Assembly: GCA_000697335.1 (NCBI GenBank)
Contig: JNEM01014713.1
Span: 38,457 to 102,456 of the forward strand
Origin: Conidiobolus incongruus B7586
Taxonomy: Eukaryota > Entomophthoromycota > Entomophthoromycetes > Entomophthorales > Conidiobolaceae
DNA length: 64,000 bases
Direction of reading: 5' to 3'
The notes beneath the pieces are model-generated. The model saw only the letters and a program-made list of their open reading frames with translations. It had not been told where the DNA came from and did no database searches. Position numbers and translations under genes: made by a program. Positions 1-11,145 of this stretch are shown here, in pieces (the first letter of the stretch is position 1; every line of letters starts with the position of its first letter).

Positions 1-653
1 TATATTTAAGATTGACAATATTTATATATTAAAAAATATGATTTATCTATATAATTTATTATACTAACCTACTATTGATATTAATATTATAGCTTAAGTA
101 ATTAATATATTTATTAAATGCTAATAATTTTTAATATGTATTAGATTTACTTTGCACTTGACTATGAAATATTGTTTAATGTCAAATTCAAAACAATTGC
201 TTAATATCTAAAATTAGTATTGAGTTCCTTAATAAAAAATAATCAACTCAATAAATACATTTTGCTTAGGTAACGATCAAGTTAAGGTCATTCATTTTCT
301 ATACATCCTTTGGACAAATATTATCCATATTCGTTAATACTGTAATAAATCTAATATAAAATTATTAAATTTTGCTATTAATTATCTATCACAAATTGGA
401 AAATAATAAAGTGAAATTAATGTTGGTATGAAGATCCCATAACGAAAATAATTCATTGAAAATTATAAATATATACAACTGAGTTTTCGAAAACGAGTCC
501 AAAGTAATTTAATACAAATTTAACATTAGTAAGAATTAAAATATATTTAAATTGTCTATATTTTAAAACCATAATTACATTAAATATTAAAGAATAGTTT
601 TAATCAAATAATAATTTATTGAAATAATCTTATGTTAGATATTCAATTTAAAA
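1..653. other. AT-rich intergenic, no gene seen
   Basis: Very AT-rich sequence upstream of MED21. I see no coding stretch, RNA gene or clear repeat. The MED21 promoter must lie in the last few hundred bases, but no convincing TATA element stands out from the general AT background. Confidence 0.5.
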
Positions 654-1183
654 ATGGATAGAATAACCCAATTACAAGACCATATTGATAGTTTATCCTT
701 AATGTTCGTAAGTTGCATCGATTACTTGCACACGAAAGCTTCAATGATATCGGATAATCCCAATGTTCCAGTGACGAAATCCAATGTAGATGCGGTGCCG
801 GAGGAGGAGTTTCAGAAGGCGAAGTTGGAACTCGCTCAAGCTATGTGTAACCATTCCAAACAAATTGACCAGTTGATTGATGCTTTGCCGGGCGGTACGG
901 AAGAAAGTAAAATAGATGTAATAATTTAATTGTATATATTTGAAAGATTTATATAATTAATGTATTTTTAAACAGTTTTCAGTATTGCAAAATTTAAGTC
1001 AAAAGAATATTGAAGCTAATGAAGAGTATTTAAAACAGATAGAAATTGCTAGTAAGTTACATTATTATCAATATAAACATTAAATCATGTATTAATTATT
1101 TAATATTTATTGTAGAGGAGTTATACGAATTAATTGATTCTACTTTACAAATTATTTTAAAAGATCAATTAGAGTCAATGTAA
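654..1183 (+). CDS. MED21: Mediator complex subunit 21 (Med21/Srb7)
   Basis: Med21 sits in the Mediator middle module, pairs with Med7 as a coiled-coil hinge and links transcription factors to RNA polymerase II in the nucleus. Three exons give 135 aa: 654-917, 976-1051 and 1116-1183, with gt..ag introns of 58 and 64 nt. The N-terminus MDRITQLQDHIDSL matches the family hallmark (M-x-D-R-L-T-Q-L-Q-D), and the motif KQIDQLIDALPG matches the conserved KQID-LIDSLP of Med21. The rest is helical and heptad-like. Length fits the family (about 140 aa). It lies head-to-tail with EMC2, 167 bp downstream. The identification rests on these motifs; exon junctions were chosen to keep the frame and conserved helix. 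Confidence 0.9.
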
Positions 1184-1350
1184 TTGATTTATATATTGAT
1201 AATTGTATTTTAAATAAAGTTACCCAACTTCATAAAATTTATATTCCCATAATTATAAATAAGCAATTACTTGATTTAAATTGATATATTATGAACGTCC
1301 CTAATTTATGATCATATTTGAATCATTCAAGCATAAATAAAGCTATCATT

Positions 1351-2448
1351 ATGGAGTTCACAAATTTTAAAGATCAATTAATTCAATATATTAAAAGTCA
1401 GGAGAAAAATTCTGTAAAAGTTGTTAACTTGAGTTATAAGTTTTTAAATCAATATAAAAGTTTTAATCAGTTGGGAGATTTAGGTAATATATTATACATA
1501 ACCAAAATTAATGCTAATATATTTTAAAAAGAATGGGAAGCTTTAGAATTAATATTTTTATCAAGTTTAGATATTAGTGATAGGGAATTAGCTAAAGTAA
1601 TTTAATAATATTTATTATTGATATTGAATTCATTTTGTATTTTAGACTTGCTTAGACAAATTAAGTGTAAAATTTCCCAATTCTTTAAGAGTAAAGAGAT
1701 TAAAGGGAATTTGGTTAGAGTCTGAGAGTCGATTTGAAGAAGCTAATACTATTTATGCTGAAAATTTAGTGGAATTAGAAACTCATTTGGTACTGTATAT
1801 TTTCTATTTATGATATTAAGCAATTTTATTTATTCAATAATTTAGCCTTCTTTAAAAAGACAGATTGCAATCTTCAAGAGTCAGGGAAATATTTCAGATG
1901 CGATTAAAGCACTCTCCATGTATTTGGATATTCACTACCAAGATCCTCAAGGCTGGTTGGAGCTCAGTAATCTCTATCTCTCAAAGTGCATGTACTCGCA
2001 AGCTGCTTTCTGCGTTGAGGAATTAATATTATTAGATCCCAATCAGCCTATTTATCATTTGAAATATGCTGAAGTAAATTTATAATATTTAATCATTTTA
2101 TTTGATCATACTAATATGTTCATTAAATTAGATATTATACACATTAGATCAATACAGCATGAGTTTGAAAGAATATTGTAGAGTTTTAGAACTTCAACCC
2201 AACTGCATCAGAGCCTTTTATGGTATCAAATTGGTAATTAAATAAGATATAATATTAAAAATTTATATTCATATTGATAATTATAGTGTTCTAAACATTT
2301 ATTAAATCAAAGCCGATTTAACGATCCCAGTCAACCTAAAGATACATTACAAAAGTTAGAACTAATGGCAACGGATCATTTATTGAATCGATATAGAGAC
2401 ACTCCCGAAAAACTGAATACCATTTTGAAACAATTTTTATCTTATTGA
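1351..2448 (+). CDS. EMC2: ER membrane protein complex subunit 2 (TPR protein)
   Basis: EMC2 is the cytosolic TPR scaffold of the ER membrane complex, which inserts tail-anchored and multipass proteins. Six exons (1351-1483, 1532-1596, 1646-1789, 1846-2073, 2132-2233, 2287-2448) join in frame to 277 aa, close to the usual 290-300. Visible hallmarks are the TPR-like segment around residue 150, WLELSNLYLS, followed by YSQAAFCVEELILLDPNQP, which corresponds to the highly conserved EMC2 core (AKAAFCLEEL). The ATG at 1351 is preferred; upstream in-frame sequence to 1318 has only a non-ATG start. It converges on the SET-domain pseudogene, with 209 bp between them. Confidence 0.88.
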
Positions 2449-2657
2449 TAGCTCTTAATATTAATAAATCATATATTAAATAACTATTTATTTATCATTT
2501 AGTTCTGTATCAATTAAATCAATTAGTTGATCAAAAAATTCATTTGATTATTTAAAATACTTATTAAAAATTCATTAAAGCTATAACTAATGATATTGAA
2601 TGAATAGTTTGAAAATTACTTTTCTTTATAGTGCTCAATTAATTTAAAAATTTTCTT

Positions 2658-3728
2658 CTATATTTTTTTCTCTTTCTCTCTTAATAATAATTCGTAGTAT
2701 TCATTCAAATCCAAGATGGATTGGTCTGAATTACTAGATTGGAAGAGTAGACCTTCTTCTTTAATATTAAATCCATCTTCAATGCTCAATTGAGCAATGT
2801 AAGCCTGGCCCAATATATCGATATTATTAAATAAACTAGAGGTAAGAGGGTGCCGTATCACAGGTGGCAATTCGGTCAATTGTAATAAATGCGCTTTCAT
2901 CTCACGAAGCTCATATTGTTCAAATAATGACAGCGATAGTAAGAGAATATTGGGTAGCGTGATGAAAGTTGCTGGTGCTATGTTATTTGGAATGAATCCA
3001 TGTGAAAATATCCAATTATCAATTTCTTTGGAAGCGTAGCTGAAAGTGAGACGAGTTGGGAAGTTTTGCTTGGTGCTATCAGAGAATAGATCTTGTTTAG
3101 GATATATACAGATACTTGATAATTGATATAATTGATTAAAGTCAGTCGTGGTGAATTCGGGCTCCCAGAAGCAGTTAAAGATTTCTCCGTGATTCAAAAG
3201 ATCCATCATTGGAACTAACACAAAACTCAATTTCAGCTTTACAGAAATTTACAATGCGATCACTTCAAATCCACAATTCCCAAGTTATCTGATCTTTAAT
3301 TGCTGAATCATAGAGTATTGTTGACGTAAGCTATTCCTTTGATGCATTAATGGAATATGGAGAGATGTACCTTCCAGTGCTTTTTGCTTTTTTCAGGTCA
3401 GCAAATTGATAAATTGAATTGAGTGAATAGTATATCAATAGTAGGCATCTCAGTCACATGTTCCAGTGTTGCCTTGATATAACTTATGTTTCATGATGAA
3501 TAGTTTGAGAATAAATCTACCAGGAATGCACTGAACAGGGTTAAACTGATCACTTACCATTTCCAGTCAATTTTGCCATTTGGAATCGTTAGATTCAATA
3601 CAGTTTCAACTATTTAAGATCAAAGATGGCGGAATTGTAAGCCCAAAGGATTGATCAGATTGATCTAATTAGCAATCATATCCAATCTTGTCAGTATCTG
3701 CTATTTTGATGTTATTCTAAATCCTCAT
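2658..3728 (-). pseudogene. SET-domain lysine methyltransferase (SETD3/SETD6/RKM-like), pseudogene
   Basis: This family methylates lysine (or histidine) on ribosomal proteins, histones or actin. The downstream 190 codons (2658-3230) are open and carry the SET core VPMMDLLNHG and, later, SYASKEIDNWIFSHGFIPNN, as in the SETD3/Rubisco-LSMT group. Reading the same frame upstream to an ATG at 3726-3728 recovers the N-terminal SET part (FGLTIPPSLILNS) and the family's middle helix region (KALEGTSL). That half has nine in-frame stops: TAG at 3717, TAA at 3669, 3285 and 3249, and TGA at 3606, 3567, 3450, 3435 and 3393 (lowest plus-strand base of each). I see no frameshift. Each stop is one C-to-T or G-to-A step from Gln, Trp or Arg. 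A shorter live protein starting inside is possible but would lack the SET N-terminus. Confidence 0.75.
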
Positions 3729-5617
3729 TTTTCCTTAAACCAGTTAATTAGATTTTTCATTAATTGTGCTTAATTCACTAAAATAGTTGGTCACATTAAA
3801 TTTACATTATGGAGATAAATAGGAAATATACAATATTATCACAACACTTTTGAGATATTATATAATCTGAAAATCTCTGGTTATATAAATGATATATAGT
3901 ATTGGGTTGAGAAATGAATTTCGATCCTAATATATAATTTTGGATTAAAACATTATAAAACAAAAGCAAAATATAATATAGTATTGGAAATTCATGGGTT
4001 TCATAATTAACTAAAATAAATTTTCAAGTTCAGTTTTGATCTTGATTACTAGCACAAATATAATGAAAGAGCAAATTTGCTTATATAAATGCTAAAATAA
4101 ATTTAATTTTTTTAAATTTTGTTTTAACTTATTCTAAATATAATACAAAATACTAATTATTTAGAATATCAATATTTTCGATTAGTAGATATATATAATT
4201 TGATCTACAGTTTCTATATTTATTAACATATTTCCTTTAAATTATTTATCAGAATATTTTTTTAATTCTGATATATCTATTAAAAGAATAAAGTCATTAG
4301 ACAATATGTGATAAAATACTTTTAAATGAATTATATTACAATTTCGATGATAATGACGTCCGTAATTGTGGGAGGAAATAGACCTTTAGAGCTTAAACGG
4401 GGAATCACCAGTGGTAAACTATAGATTACCACAAAGTTGTTGGAAATTAATGGGATTCACCAAATGAGGTGAAAATGGCTTACTGTAAATTGGGTACTTC
4501 AAGTAAAATAAATATCTCGTGCTCGTCACAACTCAATACTTTTGTGAGGGTTACAAGAAAAACTTAGAGACTGGATGCTTTTGATTTGAATATAGAATAG
4601 ATGTGTTTATTAGTTCATTCATGATAATCTTATATTAGAGTTCAGGAAATGGGTATTCTCCAATGTGACTTTTTAATTCAATGTGGTAATCGCAGTTTCT
4701 TGAGTGATTGACAAAATTATTTCTCATCAATAACAATTTGAATAATTAAGATTGCTGATTGAATATATATATATATATCAAAAATCTTGATTTAAAATTG
4801 GCACTCAATTACTTCAATATAAATTGTAACACAATATATAATAAAATAATTCATTTTTTGAATCTAATTTTATAGCCATATAATATTATGTTGTTTAAAG
4901 GTAATATATTTTTCACTTATATATATATTATTAATTAATTTTTATTGTTTATCACTACAGATGAATCATCAATCAAAAATATGTTGATAAAATTTATATT
5001 AATAATCATTCAAAGTGTAGTGAAATTTAATAAGTAGAATTAAACATGTTTTTCAATGCATTTTAGACAAAAATTTGAAATGTGGAATTTTGATATTTAA
5101 GCGATTACTGGGTAAAAATCTAATAATCTTCAAATTTAATACATAGTTTGATAATATCATGCTTAAATATTGATTATGTTAATTTTTAAATATTTAAATG
5201 TCTAACTAAATATTTTTAATACATTAGCTAATTTTGGTTTTATTTATGAAATATATTCATTAAATATCAATATTTTTATGATAAGTATTATAATAAATTA
5301 TAATAGATTATCCTAGCAAAAGCTTTGTTAATATTGCAAAATCATAAGTTTAAAATTATGAAAATAATTGTATATTGAATATGGCTTAATTCCTGGTTCC
5401 CAGCTTGATGCCATAAAATAATTAGAATAAGCTAATATTTAATTCACTATGTATAAAAACAAACAATAATTATGAAACCACAATATAATTTTAATTATAA
5501 AATTAATTTGAATTCATATTAAAAAATATTTAATGAATAGAAATTTGACAAATTTATTTCTAAATTTGATAAATATTCAAAATATAACTTGAATTTTAAA
5601 TGAATTCTAATAATGGA
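3729..5617. other. Gene-free stretch with a higher-GC relict at about 4340-4720
   Basis: Mostly AT-rich. The part from about 4340 to 4720 is visibly richer in G and C than its surroundings. It contains short open patches and a perfect 7-bp hairpin at 4411-4432 (GTGGTAA / TTACCAC with an 8-nt loop). I recognise no product. It may be a decayed gene or element. A short (AT)n run lies near 4763-4780. Confidence 0.35.
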
Positions 5618-7900
5618 TTAATTTTGTTTTTTTTGCTGGGCTAATGCCTCATATTCTAACATGACTAACTTGTTCAAACGATCCATCTCTTCTGGATCAC
5701 TGTACTTTTGTACTACCCATTGCTCGCATTCGGTTTTGGTACCATTGGGATTCAAAAGACACCAATCTCTGACACCTTGATTAATATGACCGATAATTTT
5801 ACCTGGCTTGATGTTAAGAAGCTTGGAGATATCTTTACCCTAATTGATATAAATTACTTAATAAATTAATAAATGCAGCTACTGATCTTACTGATAATGG
5901 TAAAGGAATGCTATAACTCATTCCAAGGTTTTCGTCATGGATATATTGCATTGTCTTAGTATAATCATCCAAAATTGATTGGAATTTATCTACAATGAAA
6001 AAAATTATTATTGAATACATTTTTAATTGTTGGCTAAATAATACCTCTATCTAAAACCTCTTTATCATTGATTAATGGAGTCAACTTATAAATTGTATCA
6101 TAAAGGATGACAACTGGCCAGAGTTTTTTGGTTTGGAAAATAAAATTACCAAGCTTTACTCTATCCAAAATGGAACCGTGCAAATATCTCATTTGGTCTA
6201 AAATAAGGGATCCATTGGATAATGTATGGATAGTATCAATAACCTGATTGGTAATCTGAAGACTTTGTAAGTAATATCATTATCGTATGATATATTGTAA
6301 TACCTTTAAACTATTGATACAGATCATGCTAACCAAAGGAGTGGTTTTGGCTTTTTTAGGGATTTGAACGTTGATACGATCAAAAGGTAGCAAATAGGAA
6401 CCCAATAAGATTTCTAAAATGTTTTCATTGAATACATTATAATGAGACTCCATCAAACTAACAGGAAGTCGGAAGCCATCGAAAATATTGTTAGGTCCTT
6501 TATACTGAGAGCTATTGATCAGCCTATACAGTATATGATTAAAGTTAAAATTTGATGAAAAGAATTAGGTAATTTACCAATAGGCAAGACGGGAAGCATT
6601 CAAAGCATAAGTATAGGGTTTAATATTTGCATCATTTGGGAGATCAATAGTGGAAGGGTCAAACAAACTAGGATATAATCCTAAGTTATATAATGATTCA
6701 AGAGCAATTAAGGGGTTGGGACCTAAATTATTTAAATTAATATTCTACTTGGCTGATATTGTTTAAAATTATTTACCTTTTAACATTTTAGTTAATTCTG
6801 TACAAACTCTTTCTTTACTAATTTTTTGGACCAAGGCATCCTAAAAATGATTATCAGTATAAGATGCTTGATGACATTTTGCTTGATATTACTTTAATCT
6901 CAGGCAGTTGGATAGTATTTTCAATCTGTTTCAAAATAGTAAAACTAAACCTGGAAGCGAATCGAATCACTCTTAAAACCCTTAAAGGATCATCCAAGAA
7001 CGTTTCTTTGGGTTCTAATGGAGTTCTAATAATTTTATCCTTTAAATCTTCTAATCCCTAATAAATAATCCAATTAATATAACATATTATTGAATGATAT
7101 TATAATAATATACTTTATGAGTGAAATCTTCTACTAAACCAGTATTTAAATTGTAGAATAGTGCATTGATGGTAATATCACGACGTAATGCATCTTCCCA
7201 AGGTGTACCAAATTGCTATAAACAACAAATTAACGCAGATATTTAAACAAAAAAATGAGATAGACTTACAACTGATTCAGGAATACGACTATCAGTATTA
7301 TAGGTCTCACTCCTTAAATGAACGAAATCAATTGCCATGCCCTCGTAATGAGTGGTTGCAGTTTCTAAATGCTTGGATTTATCAGGGTTGGAAGCAATTT
7401 TACCAATGGAAGCTTTATGAATGATTTTATTCTGGAGCATGTACTGACTGAAATATTGTGCGAATTGGTATCCTGTCATTGAATCGATGGCTACGTCGAT
7501 GTCATCACTCTCTTTACCTAATAACTACATTATATTGTTAATAAGAGTTATTCTGTAAAATGGAATGATGTACTTTATCTCTAACCCAACCACCAGCAAA
7601 TCTCAATTGAGTAGGTTTTATGTTAGGATTTTTTTCATTGATAAATTTTACAATATTCAACAATAATTGAGAAAATTTGATTTCTTTTTCATTTAAACGA
7701 ATGCCTTTAAAAGTAATAGGTTCTAAAGACCCCATCCTCTTAGGTTTAGGTGAATTATCGGGGGAGCTGGATAAACTTCTTTTTAACTGAATTTTGTTAA
7801 TATTTGATTGAATGTAAAATTGTTTGAGTAATTTGGAATCAAGTCTTCTAATAAGCTGATTCATTATCTTTTTTAATTTGACCCATCCCTTCACATTCAT
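5618..7900 (-). CDS. CCA1: CCA tRNA nucleotidyltransferase (CCA-adding enzyme)
   Basis: Adds CCA to tRNA 3' ends without a template, in the cytosol, nucleus and mitochondria. Multi-exon class II polymerase-beta-type enzyme. Visible in order: LRFAGGWVRDK, then across an intron (donor after 7574, acceptor before 7524) the catalytic LLGKESDDIDVAID with metal-binding aspartates; MTGYQFA; EDALRRDITINALFYN; and FLDDPLRVLRVIRFASRF. The C-terminal end is lysine-rich with a helix, stop at 5618-5620. Two in-frame ATGs open the protein (7898-7900 and 7862-7864). The stretch between and after them is basic and free of acidic residues, like a mitochondrial presequence. In yeast, alternative starts route Cca1 to different compartments; the same use here is inference. 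It is divergent from the Gemin7-like gene across about 650 bp. Confidence 0.9.
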
Positions 7901-8503
7901 TTATAACTTTGTGTAATCCCGGTTTTTCATAAGAATTTATGGGATTATAGAATTGAATTCAAATGATAAACCCTAAATCAGAAGTTTTATTCAAGGAATT
8001 CCATTTTTATTATAATGATAACTAGAAAATTTAGATTATTAGAAACAATTAATGGATAAATTATAATTAGCTAAAATTATAATTGTATTGATTTATTCTG
8101 ATTGAAATATGATTAGTTCATTTTGCTTATCAAAGTTTAGAATTGAGTGATGTAAACAACAAATTTGAATTTTTCAAAAATTGATCTAAAAATTGAATGC
8201 AAATATTATAAAAATATTATTTATACCCTATAGAAAAAGTTATGCTTTCATTTATAAATATCCTGGTTAATCACTAAATACCAAATTATTTTGATGTAAG
8301 GAGTTATTAAACATAGCACTATTCAAAAATTCTTTCCAACTTATTGGAATTGATATTAAAAAATATTGTTTTCATTTTACGATGAGTGTTAATTAAATAA
8401 TGGATAATCTAAAACCTGTAATTTGTTCAAGATTCTTCATTTACAAAGTGAAGTAATCCCATAAACGTAAAGCACATTAAGTAACTTTATATTGAGTTAT
8501 GAA
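7901..8503. other. Divergent intergenic region between CCA1 and the Gemin7-like gene
   Basis: About 600 AT-rich bases that must hold both promoters. I found no distinct motif, RNA gene or conserved repeat. Confidence 0.4.
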
Positions 8504-8557
8504 ATGCTAAATAAAATAATCCAAAATGATCATTGTTATCATAAAAATACAATAAAA

Positions 8558-8892
8558 ATGGACGATAGCAATATTGCTAATGAACAAGCTAATATAATTG
8601 AAGAACCTGCGATAAGAGCTCAGAGCAGAGAAAAAAGTTTAAAACTAATGATTAAATTATGTAAAATAAAACCTAGTGTGAAGGTTGAAATGAATGATGG
8701 GTACTATTTAATTCAATGATATATTCAATAGTTGCTCATTAATTTTATAGGGTGGTTATCAAAGGAATATTGGAAGGTAGTGATAGACTAAATCAATACT
8801 TAAAACTGAATCAAGTAACAACACCTGGTGGCAAGTATGAAAACTGTGTAATTAGATGGAATGATATTATTATGCTTCATATTGAAGATTAA
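8558..8892 (+). CDS. Gemin7-like Lsm-fold protein (SMN complex)
   Basis: Two exons, 8558-8700 and 8751-8892, with a 50-nt gt..ag intron, give 94 aa. An alternative in-frame ATG lies at 8504. After an acidic N-terminus comes an Lsm-like fold: VKVEMNDGVVIKGILEGSD, a middle strand, then TPGGKYENCVIRWNDIIMLH. The TP-G...LR-x-x-DII pattern and the 'L-x-x-G/D-G-V-x-V' strand resemble Gemin7 more than canonical Sm/Lsm proteins, which end in an R-G-D/N turn. Gemin7 pairs with Gemin6 as an Sm-dimer surrogate in the SMN complex during snRNP assembly. Other readings are an LSM10-like or divergent LSM protein. The fold call is firmer than the family call. Confidence 0.55.
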
Positions 8893-8992
8893 ACAGATTA
8901 AAAGAGTATTGAAATAAAATAAGGAATAATTTCTGATTAAAGTATATTAAATGATTATATATATTGTATAACTGGAGTTGAATAAAATACTT

Positions 8993-9778
8993 CTATTGTT
9001 TGGATTTTTTAAATTTCTTGGATTTAGAGTGTCTAGGTTTTGATTCTGTGCTGGCTTCTTGGGATTGAATATTGTCTTTTTTAGCTTTTTTAGATGGAGT
9101 ACCATTAGAGTGACTGTAGTTCAACTTGGTATTGCCTAAAATGAGGGTGTTAATCATTATTCCAATTGATATTATTAATATATTTTTACTTGAGGAGTCA
9201 CTGTAAATTTGAGGAGGCTGTTGAGGAGGAACAAAAGGTTCTTTGAGCAAATCTTGAGCAAGTTTATCAGTATTAGGAATATCCACACTCCTGATTAAAT
9301 GAAATATTCTATCAAAGGGTTGTTCAACTAAAGTCATAATTCATTAATAAGTTAAAAATATCAAGTAATAATCAATAATGTTCACCAATCTCAAATTTGT
9401 TACTATCTTCAGAGACAGGTAAGAGACAGGCCAATTGCTCAGCTTCTTCTCCCAAATTTTGATCGAGTTCCATTTTTTCAGTCTGGGGCTTGAAGCTTCT
9501 CTCAATAATTTTATGTCCCTTTAAGTCATCGACAATTGAGGGAATGGGGCCTTGAAAATCTTCAATGTTAAAAGTTCTACCGACGAGTTTATGTAAATCA
9601 AACTGAAACAAATGATATTAATTTAATGAATTAATGGATATATTGAAAAATGGCATACTTGTTCAGGAACTCTCAATAACCACAGCTCTTTATTATTACT
9701 ACTTAAATTTTCAACATTAAAAATTTCATTCTCATTATTTTTAAAACTGGAAAATCCTTTGGGTATTTGAGTACTCAT
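8993..9778 (-). CDS. RNA polymerase I subunit RPA34-like (A34.5/CD3EAP family)
   Basis: RPA34 pairs with RPA49 as a built-in TFIIF-like subcomplex of nucleolar RNA polymerase I. Four exons (9659-9778, 9386-9602, 9190-9327, 8993-9135) give 205 aa, near the family norm. The N-terminus has IPKGFSSFK, then KELWLLRVPEQFDLHKLVG, which fits the family pattern of W-L-I-R-x-P followed by D-x-x-x-L. The middle is acidic with ACLLP. The third exon begins EQPFDRIFHLIRSVDIP, as in the dimerisation domain. The tail is strongly basic (SKKAKKDN ... RHSKSKKFKKSKQ), typical of RPA34. Low primary conservation in the family keeps confidence moderate. Confidence 0.62.
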
Positions 9779-9996
9779 TTTTAATTTACTCTATTCACAA
9801 AATTAAAATATATTGAATGATACCTTTTTATAAAAATATCCTTTTAAATTTGAACATTGAAATAGTTATGGGATTTTCATCCATTTAATTAATAATAAAT
9901 CAAAGATCAATGTGATTAAATTTCAAGTCATAAAAAACTAAATTAAAAAATATCAATCTACTTTATATATTAACATATATTATAATACAAAAAATA

Positions 9997-11052
9997 ATGG
10001 AATCGTCAGAAATAGTTTTCAAATCTAGAAAATCGAAAAATAATTTGAGAAAGAGAAAACCTCAAGAAGAGCAAAATTCTGATGAACCTGAAATAGCGTA
10101 AGTTAAAATTGCATTTACAGATATAGTAGTTGATATTAATTTGCAATAAAGAGAAAATATTTCAAATATTTTAGAGTTGAGGAAATTAAAACAAAGGGTA
10201 AAGGGTACCCAAATTGAGACTATAGCTAAAGGAGAAGAAAATTTCAAGGACAAAGAAAATGAAAAGTAAATTAGAACACTACAACTTATTTTTGGTGTCG
10301 CTTATATATTTCATGTCACTAGGGAAGAAGAGAGTCAAGCTAGAAAATTATCAAAATTTCAAAATTTTACTCAACAAACTCAATTTGACGAAGTTGACAA
10401 ACCTCTGTATTCGAATATGAATATTATATTATATTATAATTACTAAATAGTTGAATTAGTATGAAACCTGAAGATGAAGCGACAAAAAAGCAGAAGAAAT
10501 TAAAACCTAATTCTAATGCTTTCGAAGATAATTCTCAAGAACAAGAAAATTCTAATGGAATAACAGTAAATAATTTTAAAACTATGTTTTAAAATATATT
10601 AATTATTCTCAGAAACAAAATAATGAAAATGTACTCAACTCAGTTTCAATGTTAACATGCATTGAAGAGGTAGACCTTGGTATAGAGTAACATAGTAACC
10701 ATATCAAACTATAATTAGTTATTCATTACATTATTTTCATTAGGTCTAGATTGAAAAATATTGAAGAAACTGAAAAAGCTAAAAGAGATTTACTACTACA
10801 AAAAGATCAAAAGGCAAGTGTATTATCAATATAATATTCAACTAGTAATATTAATTTTTATATTAGCCTATTGATGAATTAGCAGGTAATCAAAAATACC
10901 ACAATTATAATGAATATATTATAATAGTGGGTTTAGGGATTAAAACATACCACTCCAAAGGTAAAATGGATCAACCGCGCGTAGATTATAGCACAGGAGC
11001 CACTGATTCTCAAGTTATGGATCAATTTAAAAAACGTACAAGACGTCATTGA
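9997..11052 (+). CDS. Tls1/C9orf78-family splicing-associated protein
   Basis: Members of this family (fission yeast Tls1, human C9orf78/TELS1) associate with the spliceosome (Brr2) and affect shelterin and heterochromatin transcript splicing. The gene is split into many short exons by introns of roughly 50 nt. It opens with a basic segment, SRKSKNNLRKRKPQEEQ, followed after an intron by LELRKLKQRVKGTQIETIAK, matching the family's 'LRKR-x-x-G-V-x' block with the 'LA-x-GE' after it. It closes with MDQFKKRTRRH and a stop at 11050-11052, equivalent to the conserved C-terminal 'F-K-K-x-x-R-R'. The centre is acidic and low complexity. Middle exon edges are approximate. Confidence 0.68.
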
Positions 11053-11145
11053 TTGAATTTGTTTAATCAATTGTCAGCAATTTTGGGTTAAAAATAAATT
11101 TTATAAGAGATTAATAATTAATTTTATTATTAAATTTCTGGTTAT

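Noticed and set aside
2658-3728. Reassigned stop codons as the explanation for the SET gene
   Set aside because: TAA and TGA end normal genes in this window, and all three stop types occur inside the SET frame.
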